From contig CM060856.1 in the NCBI GenBank assembly GCA_030737835.1, positions 13,681,116 through 13,745,115 on the forward strand: DNA of 64,000 bases. The letters are read 5' to 3'. How positions within the stretch are numbered: the stretch's first letter is position 1; each line of letters opens with the position of its first letter. The translations under genes were made by a program, and so were the position numbers. This DNA is from Acorus gramineus (Eukaryota; Streptophyta; Magnoliopsida; Acorales; Acoraceae). The notes under the pieces were generated by a model that was given only the letters and a program-made list of their open reading frames with translations, was not told where the DNA came from and did no database searches. Below are positions 48,224 to 59,540 of this stretch, piece after piece.

Positions 48224-48320
48224 GCTATGAATTGCCTTTGAAGGTAATATCATACAATAATTTTTAGGCCTGGGCAATAGATGGATGAAACTATGAAGAT
48301 TATATAATTGAAAAATACTT
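48224..48320 (+). pseudogene. CTU1 exon 4 fragment
   Basis: This stretch aligns along its length with CTU1 exon 4 (56168-56287): TTGCCTTTGAAG, ATATCATACAA, GGATGAAAC and ATTGAAAAA recur in order with substitutions and small insertions. Frame is broken, including a TAG where the gene encodes YGW. No other CTU1 exon is seen nearby. It is a dispersed partial duplicate about 8 kb upstream on the same strand. Confidence 0.75.
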
Positions 48321-48488
48321 TCCTCAAAAAAACATATTATATGAAGACATTGCAAAGTGAATCCACAAAAAGATCATTAGATCAAATTAAACCAAAAATA
48401 GATGTTACATCATCACAGTTCAGAACCAAATTCAAAATATGAGAACAGCGAAAAAAAGGAAAGAAAACAACAATAAAGAGCATTGTTC

Positions 48489-51400
48489 TTAATTATTGTA
48501 TTTATCAGACATCTGCCCGTGGTCTCTCAGAAAATAACTCTTTCCAGTGAATGGTTCAAACTTCTTATTCTCAAATTCCTTCTCAGATTCCTCCGCAGCG
48601 AATGGTTTAAACTTCTCGAATGCCCGGATGGATTCTCTCACTGTTAATATTAAAAACCAAAAAATGGATAAGTTTATAATTTGTGAATATATTTGTAAAC
48701 AACATAATAAATGCAAAAAACATATATAAATAGAAAATCGGGTATGACAGAAATATATAAAAATTTAAAAATGTAGACATACTTATTCCTTCCTGCAACT
48801 CTCATCTTTCTTCTAGACTAGCATATAACTAGTTTTATGCATGTTTTTTTTTACAACATTCCATATTACATAAAAATAAACAATTAAATGTGAAGTTAAA
48901 AAAACTTGTAAATTCATTTTTTTATAATATGATATACTTCATTAGACAAATATATAACTACAAAATTTTTAAAAAAACCATTGAGAATGATCATGCTTAA
49001 CGAATTTCCAAACTCTACATGATTAAATTAAAGATAAGAAGTAAGATAACACATGCATGTTCTGAACATTTAAAAATCATTGTATTTCTGTGTGACTTTT
49101 TTTTTTTTTTTTTACAGAGATTGTCAGCATAAACTATTCACACAAGTTTAAGTTAATATAAATTATTATCCTTTGGATGTTAGCAGAGGTAATAAAATAT
49201 GTAATCAGTGGAACTAAATTTGGTTACTAATGAATGACAACATAAATGAAAAAAAAAAAAAAAAACAAGAAGAAGAAGAAGAAGAAAACAATTAAACCTT
49301 TATCATCAGTAGCCAATGTTGGTGGTGGCTGTGAAGGAACTGTATTCAACTCCAAGGGAGGGGCAAACTCCACTTCACAGTCAGTCTCTAATATTGAGAC
49401 AGCAGAACCTGGCGTCACCTCAATAACATTGAAATATAATTTCCTGCACCCGAATGTTATGAGGAAACTATCACCCTCTGTGAGGCAACAGAAACTCCTT
49501 AGCTGTTTTTCTAAGCTGCACAGAACCAACATCAAAACATAGTTAAACGCACTAAAGTTTGATCATGTAAGGCAACATAATAGTATAATATGATAGAAAA
49601 ATCTGAACTATATGTCAAAATTGTATGATAAACCTTAAATACACAAGATATTCTAAAATCCACAAGAGAAAAAAAAAACTCACAAATTAAAGGAAAATAA
49701 ATTTTATTGATATATAAAGATTCTCCATATAAAAAGTTTCACAATTATCAAGAATTATTCTCCAAGACATGCTATTAATGATATAATTATTAAGAAAACA
49801 TTTTTATGTCATTAAGTATAGATTTTGCTAAAATGGTAAAAAGAAATTATTAAAACTATTTTTTTTAAAAAAAGAAAACAAGTTTATTCAAATAATTGAA
49901 GCATGTTTTATGCTACTAATTAAATACACTCTGCTAAAATGGTAAAAGGCACAATTATTACAACTATTAAAAACGAAAACCACTTAATGCAAATCCTAAA
50001 AATCCGAAATAAGATCCTAAAAATTCTAAATTCAAAATTTATCAATAAAATGTGATTTTTGTAACTCTAAATAGAGATTTGGCAAAAATAGAAAATACCA
50101 TTTTGACATATTTTCAAAAAAAGATATTTTAAAACTAATTTGGAATCCATTTTTCTCCAAGTATTCATCTTCATATTGTTCTATACATACATACATCATC
50201 ATGTCTCCAATGATAAACTAAATTAAGATGTGAGATTGTGACAATATTTTTCATAAATTAATCTTTAATTGGAGACTTATGGAATCCAGTCTTATATATT
50301 GATTTGGATGGTATTGAAGAAAGAGTAAGATATACTCACATGGCTTTTGGATCTGGCAAGTTAAGGAATTCTCTGGACTGTGGTTGGAGTTTCATATATT
50401 GAGCCTTAGGAAGGCTGGCACTCAACAGCTCCACCATATCTCCATCTTTCAATTTTAATTCTTCCAACAACTTCATGTCCCAAAAAAAAAAAAAGTGAGA
50501 AAATACATTAAAAGCATAAAAAAAATAATTTTTTTATTAGATTCTACTTTGTTAGGCTCAAAATCACTGACCCATCTTGGTAGATATACATGGCCATCGT
50601 CGGCACTGAACTCAAGCACACCAACGTGCGATGTTACATCTGTATCGCGATTTCGAATTTTGAAGAACAAAGGATATTCGACCTCCAATGCCTCTGTATA
50701 TGGTGAATTTTTATTTTTAAAAAAATCCATACATGAAAAGATAATAGACAGAATTTGTGCATGCAAAATTATCATCAAAAGACCATATGATGATAGAGGG
50801 AATTATTTTCTCACCTAGCCAATCCAATGCTGAAGGAGGCATTATTACTGAAACAAAAAAAATAAAAATCAATGAATTGAAATAGGCACATGCAATTGCA
50901 CATCATACTCATTATTAAAACAAACAACATAAATAAATAAAAATGAACACAATGTTATTTGAGTAGAGAAGATAAATAACATACTTCTGTTGCCTTCATC
51001 AAGAGTCTGTAAATAAATAAAGAGACGCAAGTTAGTGTATGACAAAAATTGAAATAACAGAAACAAAGAAACGCCAATATATCAGGATTTTTTTTTTCTT
51101 AAAACTTGTATTTATTATTTTAAAATAACTTGCACAAATATTGGTGCGTGTATATAGCATATACGAATTTTATCTTATTTTATGTAAAAACGAGCAATGG
51201 TTCTTTCAGTGTGGACTTTAAAGAAATTAAAAAAAAATTGAATTTCATGTATCATTCAAACCTTGTGCACTGCAGGTGCTCCATAACAACGATAGGTCGC
51301 CTTGAATAAGAAGGTTCCATTATCATAGTATTGTTCTTCTTGGTGTTTTTCTTCTACATTATCTTCATCTTCTTCAGATCCTTCTTCGCATTCGTCATTG

Positions 51401-51528
51401 TAATAATATTCTCCGTAGTAATCATCTCCTTCCTCTGCTTCTTCTTCATATGACTCCACAAAAAATATTTCCTTTTCGCCGTCCTCATGCTTATGGCCAT
51501 CTTGATTTTCATCACTATATTTATCCAT
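48489..51528 (-). CDS. UFD1: UFD1-like ubiquitin-fusion degradation protein
   Basis: Seven exons on the minus strand (51528-51262, 51006-50985, 50847-50815, 50693-50572, 50470-50340, 49515-49298, 48640-48489) give 314 residues. After TYRCY the UFD1 core follows: GNRIIMPPSALDWL, VEYPLFFKIRN, SHVGVLEFSADDGHVYLPRW, LPKAQYMKLQPQS, FLNLPDPKAILEKQLRSF, CLTEGDS, and AVSILETDCEVEFAPPLE. The C-terminal tail keeps FKPFAAE and FEPFTGK. UFD1 pairs with NPL4 as a CDC48 cofactor that binds ubiquitinated substrates for proteasomal degradation. Unusual here: about 68 N-terminal residues rich in Glu, Asp and Tyr, and loss of about four residues where other UFD1 proteins have WMMQN. All splice sites fit GT-AG. 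Confidence 0.88.
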
Positions 51529-53470
51529 TATAAGAATGTAAGAAAAACAAACAAATTAAAGACTGTGTGAGAGAGAGAGGGATCTAGAGATAGAATGAGA
51601 GGAGAAAGAGTTATTAGAATTAATATGGAGGTTTGTGGCCTTGGCCATATATATATATAAAGTTGAGAGGGTCGGCATATCTGTTATGATTTTTGTTAGT
51701 TGTTAGGATAAAAAAATATATTTCATTTGATTGTAACTGTAACAAACTAATATTATTTTTGTTAATTCATAAGAATTGGAAATATATTTAATTATACTGA
51801 GTTTGTTCAGTTAACAGAACTAGTTGCTAGACTTTGGTAATCGGTTATTATTAAAATCGATAATTTATATGTATACATTAGATTTAACATATATTCAGTG
51901 CTACGTGTAGTTATTTTTTTTTTTATAAAAATCTAATCAAATAATTTGTTACTAAAAATGATAAAATTTTATATTTATATGAATCCCAGTTTCTTTTCAC
52001 ATGTATTGTTTGAACATGTTATGGTGCTATTGTTGATGTGTACTTGCCCTTAATTAAATATATTAATGTTGTTTCTTAAAATTATATTGTGTTAAAGAAT
52101 CATTATTAGGATAATATTATATCTTTATTATCATTATTGTGATATTATTAGTTATTATTAGTTTCCTAGTTCTCCTAGATTCCTTATCTTGTATTTTAGG
52201 GTTTCCTCTATGTATCTATAAATAGAGCCCTTTGGCTCCTCTAATATAATAACAACAATAATTCCCTTTTCTTTATTCTAACAATTTCAAATTAATGATT
52301 GTCGATACCTGTTAATCGATTTCCCAACCCCATTAATTATAATCTTGTTGAATTAGTTAAAATTGATAGATTTTTGTTATTAGAATTGGAAACATATCTC
52401 ATTATGATTGAGTTTAAATAGTGTAGTTGATATACTTTTGGTTACTCGAATTGAAAATAAAATATATTACCTTTCACTTTAAAAAAATCAATGGTATATT
52501 TTTTATTTTGATTATAATATATTTTGTGGGATATCGGTTATATGTGCACCGCCATGAACATCATAAAATATTAAAAGTCGGTTTTTATGTATTTATTTAA
52601 AATTTAAAAGTGATAAACTAATTCAGTATGACAGGTAAGATTTTATTTGCCGACTTTTTCTAACACGTTTAGTCACCGTAGATCTCGGATTCAAATATTT
52701 TGTGCCACGTAAACAATAATACAAACTGTCATTTATAGATGACTGTGCGCATTGGTTTTTGTTTTCATTAAATATTGGGATTTCTAGTAATTGATAAAAA
52801 GTTGTTACAGTTAGGATTATGACTTCAATCAAGGAGATTATCATGACATGTTAAGAGATATTAATTGTTGAAGTTGTGTGAGATACCATAACATTGTTAA
52901 GATTTGATTTTAAGTTCATATCATATCTGTTATTAATAAAACTTTGTTGTAACAGTTTTGGTAAACATTTATAAAAATATGCTACATAATATCTTGTAAG
53001 ATATTTATATCATTATGAATAATGTAAATATATATCCAAAGAATAAATAAGAGAAATAATTATTAACTAATAAAAATCACCTTACCCCAAATTATATATT
53101 AGCTGGATTATTTAATCCAATTTCAGAGAGTCCCTAGATAGGTATACTATCTTATTCCAAATTTATCTAACAAAATAATATTGCAAATGCTTATTCTACT
53201 CAAATAAATAACAAAACTCCTTATTCCCCTTTATCCCACCTCCTATTCTCCTTTGTTTATCCATCCAAACGGGTCGTATCTAAGGTACGTTTTGCATTTA
53301 AAAAAAGTTATTTATGTATTCGTGCAATCAAATAGAAAAACTATGACAGTTTCTTGCAAACATATTTGAGAAAAATAGTGTTTAAAAACTGTAATTTTTA
53401 AAAACTAGGCAGAATAACCTAGCACTTGCAACAGACTAATTTTACAACTATACTATCAAACACTGCCTGA
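51529..53470. other. Intergenic, AT-rich, one solo LTR
   Basis: The first ~100 bases include a GA-rich 5' untranslated stretch of the UFD1-like gene. The rest is AT-rich with one small LTR (below). No gene seen. Confidence 0.5.
52090..52283 (+). mobile_element. Small solo LTR or TRIM LTR
   Basis: A 194-base block begins TGTTAAAG and ends TTCTAACA. It carries CTATAAATAGAGCCC (TATA at about 52217) in the right place for U3/R. No primer site follows and no second LTR is seen. A 5-bp target duplication is not evident, so boundaries are tentative. Confidence 0.45.
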
Positions 53471-53479
53471 ATATTAAAG

Positions 53480-54697
53480 GGGACATTTATTTCCACCCCT
53501 TCAAATATTCAACCCACCCTGGAAAATAAAAAAATTCAATTTTTTTTTTTACCGAGACAAGCCCACCCAGCCCTTCTCTCTTAGGTCCACCGTCGGAAGC
53601 TCACTAACGCCGTGAGCTGCGGCACCTCCCGTCGGTGGGGAGGTGGTCGTCTCCGAGATAAGTGAGCCCTGATAGGTCAATCGTGAAAGGGAGAAGGAGG
53701 TCACGCATTTGGCTTGGCTCCTTCCCCACGTCGGAGATGGCAGCGAAGGCTCTGAGAGGTCATTCGAGTATTCGACCCTATTAATCAATGCATAACCTAT
53801 ACCTTCCTCACATTTACAAACCCCAATCTTCCTTCATCGTCAACCACTATCAAAATCTACACATGATAAAACAAAAGAAGATCCCAAAAACAAAACCCAA
53901 AAATATAAAAAAAAATCTACTAATTAGGGATGTGTTGAATGCTCTTTATCTACCACATATCGTCATCGTCCTAAACCGACTCCGCCTGGTCTCGAAACGC
54001 CACGAAATCGTCGTCCACGAATGGGAACCACCTAAGGAAGAAATACTCATCCCAAAAACAATACGGTCTATCCTCCACTAGCGGGTAGCGGGAGGCACCA
54101 TAGTTTATGGCGTCAAGGAGCTTCTGGCGGAAGACCTAAGCCCCCGTTTGGAACGGGAATATGATTTATTATTGGGTATACATTTATTCTGGCATAAGTG
54201 AGTATAAATAAGGATAAAATGATTTTGTGTTTGGTTGTGTTTTGAATTATTCTCGTTGGTAAACATAAGAATAAACATTTTATTGTTTTGGTAAAATGTG
54301 AATAAAGTATGGATAAAGATTTATAAAAAGTGAAAAAACAATGATAGTTGATTTGATAGGTGATTTATAATAGGTGATGACACTTGATTTGACAGTAAGC
54401 CCACATATTCTTTGGGTGGAATGACTTAGGATAACTTTAATTCCAGTGGTTGATTGGAATCCATATACCACTTTATACCAGTTTATTTTGCATAAAATAC
54501 TCCAGGATATATCATGCAAATAAACAGGTTAAAACCCTTATTCTAATCAATACCAGATTATTCAGGGATTTATTCTCGTTTCAAACGGGGCTAAGGGAGA
54601 AGGGCGCGGTAGGTTGATCTATATTAATAAAAAATTAAAATTTATTATTTTTTTAGGGTAAGATGAATACTTGAAGGGGTGGAAATAAATGCCCCCG
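53480..54697. mobile_element. Mutator-like element with captured GC-rich DNA
   Basis: The ends GGGACATTTATTTCCACC and GGTGGAAATAAATGCCCCC are inverted repeats extending about 45 bases. Flanks carry ATATTAAAG at 53471-53479 and 54698-54706, an exact 9-bp duplication. The interior holds a GC-rich segment (about 53570-53760) unlike the surrounding DNA and another at about 53980-54130, possible captured gene pieces, but no host gene could be named. A Harbinger MITE is nested at 54140-54591. No transposase is seen. The right end is only 172 bases from the CTU1 start codon. Confidence 0.85.
54140..54591. mobile_element. Harbinger-like MITE nested in the Mutator-like element
   Basis: The ends GCCCCCGTTTGGAACGGGAA and TCTCGTTTCAAACGGGGC form inverted repeats. 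TAA flanks both sides (54137-54139 and 54592-54594), the 3-bp duplication of PIF/Harbinger elements. Non-coding, 452 bases. Confidence 0.75.
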
Positions 54698-54869
54698 ATA
54701 TTAAAGAATTGCACATTTGCACGTGGGAGATCAACGTGTCCCAATTTGCAATGTCAATGGGCCGGGTAGAGACTAAAGATGCACCCGATTCAGATAACAA
54801 AAATAAGGGCGACCCGCGGCCCTAACCTAAACAACGAGGGTGAGACGGATTTGGGGGAAGAGAGAGAGA

Positions 54870-57800
54870 ATGGAAGAGAGAGAGAGCGAGGGAAGGGCGA
54901 GGAGAGCAGGGCCTCGTCAGTGCTCCGTCTGCAACCTTAGGAAGGCCTCCATCAAGAGACCCAAAACCCTTCAACAGGTTCTTCTTCACTCTCCTTCTCT
55001 ACCCCTTGTTCGCGTTTATTTTTATTTTAATTGAATTTCCGATGAAAGATCTGTCGGGAGTGTTTTTACTCCGTGTTCGAGGAAGAGATACACCGCGCCA
55101 TCGTCGATAACAACCTCTTCAAGCCCGGCGAACGCGTCGCCATCGGAGCTTCTGGTGGCAAAGGTGAGACTCATGAAATTCTGGTTCTTTTGTACATTCA
55201 GAGATCAGGTTTTTGTTTTTAATGGATCATTGTTTTTTTTATATTTTTGGGGGGGTCAGATTCGACTGTGCTTGCTTACGTGCTTTCGGAGCTGAATCGA
55301 CGACATAATTATGGTTTGGACCTATTTTTATTGTCTGTTGATGAGGGGATAACGGGGTACAGGGACGACTCCCTTGAAACTGTCAAAAGAAATGAAATTC
55401 AGGTGATTTGTTGATCAACTGTTCCATTATCTTTGTATTTGTGTTCCTTGAATATGAGTTTTTGTATATAAAGTGCTTGAAAGTCCACAACTGTGTCATG
55501 TATCAGAAGATTCAGAACTATACATGTATGCGTCTACTAAAATGAATGAATTGATTGCATGACTTGTAGGCAAACCTTACATTTCTTTGGCATGCTCTGT
55601 TGTCTGTTGTTGTATCTGAATTATTTATTGCTTATATATGTCTCATTTTTTGTTTTGTTGAGCTTGACCTTGAATTTTTATCGGAAAATATTAATTGCAC
55701 GCTCATATAATGTGTTGTGTGATCTCACTTTTCTCCATGATAGTATAAATTGGATTGAATCAAGCTTATAAGCATAATCGTATAATAGATTTATACAGAA
55801 GAACAATAGTTTGTGAATGCCCATAGCAAGGTTAATGCAACAGGCCTCAACAGTGATCAATAACAGTATTTTTTCCATGGCAGAAGCTTTCTATTAATTT
55901 TCTAATTCATTTAATATCAACTTTGACCTTAATCTCTTTCACTTTATTATGGGGCTACATCTGAATATGAGTTGCATGAGATGAAAAGATGATATAGCTG
56001 GACATTTGCCTTGCAGGATGGTGAAGGAACATATATTTATCTTTATTCGTATGAAAATGATCTTTTTCACCAAGATATTGAGCTTCTTGTTATTCACACT
56101 GTTGAATTTGCTAAACGAATTTTATACCAAATGACTCAGTTTATTAGTTTTTTTTTTTTGCCCCCAGTATGGGTTGCCTTTGAAGATTGTATCGTACAAG
56201 GATCTTTATGGCTGGACAATGGATGAAATTGTGAAGGCTATAGGACTGAAAAACAACTGCACTTTTTGTGGTGTTTTCCGGCGCCAGGTATGTGAACTTA
56301 TATAATCTTTTTTTTTGGTGGTCTGTGTCCTGTTTCCTATTCCATGATGTTTCTTAGTGGAACCCTCTTGTTGGATCAATGCATAATCTTCCACTTCATT
56401 TTCTGAATAACTTCAAGATGTGATATAATGAGGTCAAGTTTCATCTGTCCTCATTGTTTTCTCCATTACATGACAGCATTTATTTAAAGTGTTGTTCTTG
56501 TTGTCATTGTGGATTAGGTATGGTTAAGTTTTTTGTACTTGGATGTATTACATAATTGCTATATTCAAAATATTTTATATGGCCTTTGGATTTCCACAAA
56601 AAACATACTAGTGGTTGCTTAAGTCCACATGGTCAGAAGAGTTGGTATGAAAGAGGGGAAAATTGGAACACATGGTGAAGCTGAAATCCTTTACAGCATC
56701 AATAAAAAATTAAGGACCATCTAGAGCCATGTGAGTCATGAAATGTTTCAGAAATAGTTTCTTAGTTGGGCCTTGTAGATGCAATTCCTCTTTAATGGTC
56801 AATCCTGTGGAGGATTATTCTTTGATGAACTATGGACCATGCCCATATTCATTGCTAGCATTTTATCTATTCCTACTGCTTTCTCATGTTGAATTCTTTA
56901 GCATAAGTTGAAGGTAGTTGATAGGTGGTCCTAGATCTTTGTAGAACCCAATTCTAGACTTTCTTGATTTTCACGATATGCCTTACTGTTTGCCACACAT
57001 TTATGGGGCAATGCATAATTTTCTGTATTCGAGTTTTTCTCGTTCACTTGCTGTTTTTCATTCTTGATTTTCCTCCTCCTAGGCCCTAGACCGAGGCGCT
57101 GCATTGTTGAGAGCAGAAAAACTTGTTACTGGGCATAATGCAGATGACATTGCAGAAACAGTCCTTTTAAACATATTACGGGGAGACATTGCAAGGCATG
57201 GTTTGTCATTATATACACTTAATGTTATTGTTGTCACCATCTTTTTGGCATATCGATCTTATCTTTTTGCCATACTGATACTATCCTGTAAGTTCAGATT
57301 GAGTAGGTGCACTCTTATAACTACTGGTGAAGATGGACCTATTCCAAGATGCAAGCCATTCAAGTACACCTACGAGAAGGAGATTGTCATATATCCTTGC
57401 AGTTGAAATTTTTATTCTAAATGTCTTGTATAATTTGAGTTTTTAGAAATTTTCTTAGCTGGACATTGCATGACCTTGACAAATGACACGTATGCATATT
57501 TCAAGAGGCTGGACTACTTCTCCACTGAGTGTAATATTTCATATAACCTACCTCTGCTGTTAGTGTTCTTTACTTTATTCTGTAGTCTTGAATATGGATT
57601 GTGTTCTTAGCTGGTCGTGATGCACACCATCTATAAGAACCATTCATTTCAAAATATTTGCCTCAGCTATGAAATTCGGGTACTAAGAACTGTGACAAGC
57701 AATTTGAGATACAGAGTGTTATTATGGCCTTTCTCTTAGTTATTGTTACCTGTTTTTTTGTAATGATATGCAGCTTTTAAGAATGAAGCTGTTAAATTTG

Positions 57801-59182
57801 ACTGGAAGATTCTTTTTAGCTATTGTCCATGGTGGGCAGAAATTAAGGAAATTTAACATCAAAAAATTGAAAAATGTTGAGGAGCATTATGATAGTTTAT
57901 TATAAAAGCTCTTTAACCAAAAATAATTTCTTCATGTGCCTTTTTTTTTTTTTTTTTGCTTAGCTCCTTTTACAACCCCACTTTTGTCTGTTTTAATGAT
58001 ATGCTTGTTTAGTGAAGGGGAAAAAGATGGGTCCTTTTTGTCATTTGAATGATTGAGGTTCAGATTGGATTACTGCTTTCCATAGAAGTAATATACCCTT
58101 GTTTTGCTTTTGCTATAGTACATTCCATAATCTTATATTTGTACTATTTCTTGGAAATTCAGGTATTTATTCTCCTAATGCATACCGTGGGTTTGCTCGT
58201 GAATTTATAAAAGATCTGGAAAGGATCAGGTTATGAGCCTTCACAATTTTGAGATTAGCCAGTCCTTGAATACTGAATGTCCTACATGACATGTTTTTCT
58301 TTACTTCTACTGTTTTAAGATCTCTCAATTGCTTTTGATTAACTGTGAACTTCAACATTGCAGACCCAGAGCAATACTAGATATCATCAGATCAGGCGAA
58401 AACTTTAGGATATCCACTTTGACTAAAATGCCAGAGCAAGGAACATGTGAACGATGTGGTTATATTTCTAGCCAGGTAATTTGTTATTGCATTTGTAATG
58501 CTTGCTCTCGTCCTTTGACTAGGAGTATCTGGCATGGAAGAATACATGCAAAAAAAGAACCTTGTTATAGCTAAAAAGTCCAGCTTTGCGTTTTCAGATT
58601 GATTATATTTTAAGCCTGATGTTCACTAAAAAAATATATAGCTTTCTGATTATTTGTCAACTATTCAGTTGCAGCATTCTAAATACTTAGTGCCATTTCT
58701 TATACTTTCCAAGTGATGCTCATATCCAAAGTACCAAGCTTTTTTTAGGATCCATAGACACCTACAAACCCATATATAATCAAAGTAACTATCATTGCAA
58801 ATATTTGTATATATCTGTCAAAAAATAAGTTAAAATAATGTGTTGGTGGGTTTTATATGCATAAATATTCTAACTATTTCTTTTCCTCGGTGCTCCTAAG
58901 ATCGTTTGCTTATTATCTACTGAATCATTGTTGTCTCCCTGTTCAACTGTGCTATGACAAGGTGTACCTCTAAATTGAGTCACTAACCTTTGTTTGGAGA
59001 TGTAGAAATGGTGTAAAGCTTGTGTTCTCCTGGACGGTCTAAATCGAGGCTTGCCAAAGCTCGGAATTGGTCGAGCCAGAGCTGTCAACGGTCCAAAGAA
59101 AGATGTAGTACGAGGGCTCACTCGTCCAGAAACACAGAGATCTAGTCTCGAAAGCAAACATTGCGGTTCCCTTGATTTCTGA
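54870..59182 (+). CDS. CTU1: Cytoplasmic tRNA 2-thiolation protein 1 (CTU1/NCS6/ROL5)
   Basis: Ten exons (54870-54977, 55049-55163, 55260-55402, 56168-56287, 57083-57195, 57298-57390, 57490-57530, 58163-58229, 58364-58475, 59006-59182) give 362 residues, the family length. The enzyme, with CTU2, adds sulfur to U34 of Lys, Glu and Gln tRNAs using URM1. N-terminal zinc-binding Cys pairs (QCSVC, ICREC), the PP-loop SGGKDS (residues 71-76), [46 protein letters not shown] and C-terminal CERC/CKAC pairs are all present. Intron 5 starts GC; intron 6 starts ATATCCTT and ends AC, a U12-type intron. Both are needed to keep the conserved DIAR|LSRC and EKEIVM|YAYF junctions. A Mutator-like element abuts the promoter. 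Confidence 0.95.
57391..57489 (+). other. U12-type AT-AC intron in CTU1
   Basis: The 99-base intron begins ATATCCTTGC, an exact U12 donor, and ends GACAC. A branch-site match, CCTTGAC (57474-57480), places its A 10 bases before the intron end, within the U12 range. Splicing gives ATT GTC AT|G TAT GCA TAT (I-V-M-Y-A-Y), the conserved CTU1 sequence. No GT-AG alternative restores it. Confidence 0.9.
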
Positions 59183-59540
59183 TCATCACTCCCACAACAG
59201 TTTTTCCATTGAAGGGTGATAATACCCCATTCACCATTAAATTTTTTTCAGGACGCTCTTCATGTATTATCATTGAAAGGAAAAGTAATATTGATATTTA
59301 TATTTTTACCATCTCACCCATTAGAAACCAAAAAGAGAAGTAAAGGAGCAGGTTATGGCGCCTAGTTGTTATTAACATATGAAGTGCCCAGTGAGATGGT
59401 TGACTGCTTGAATGCTTGAGTAGAAATTTGTGTGAGTTTTGATCTTTACAACATCAAACCCACCAGGTACAGATAGGAAGGGAGGGAGGGTGGCTCTTCT
59501 TTTGAAACCTTGCAGAAAGTGAAGGTTGTTCAACTAAGCC
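59183..59540. other. Convergent 3' flanks of CTU1 and CHX
   Basis: The two genes end tail to tail; only untranslated sequence is expected. No further gene seen. Confidence 0.5.
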
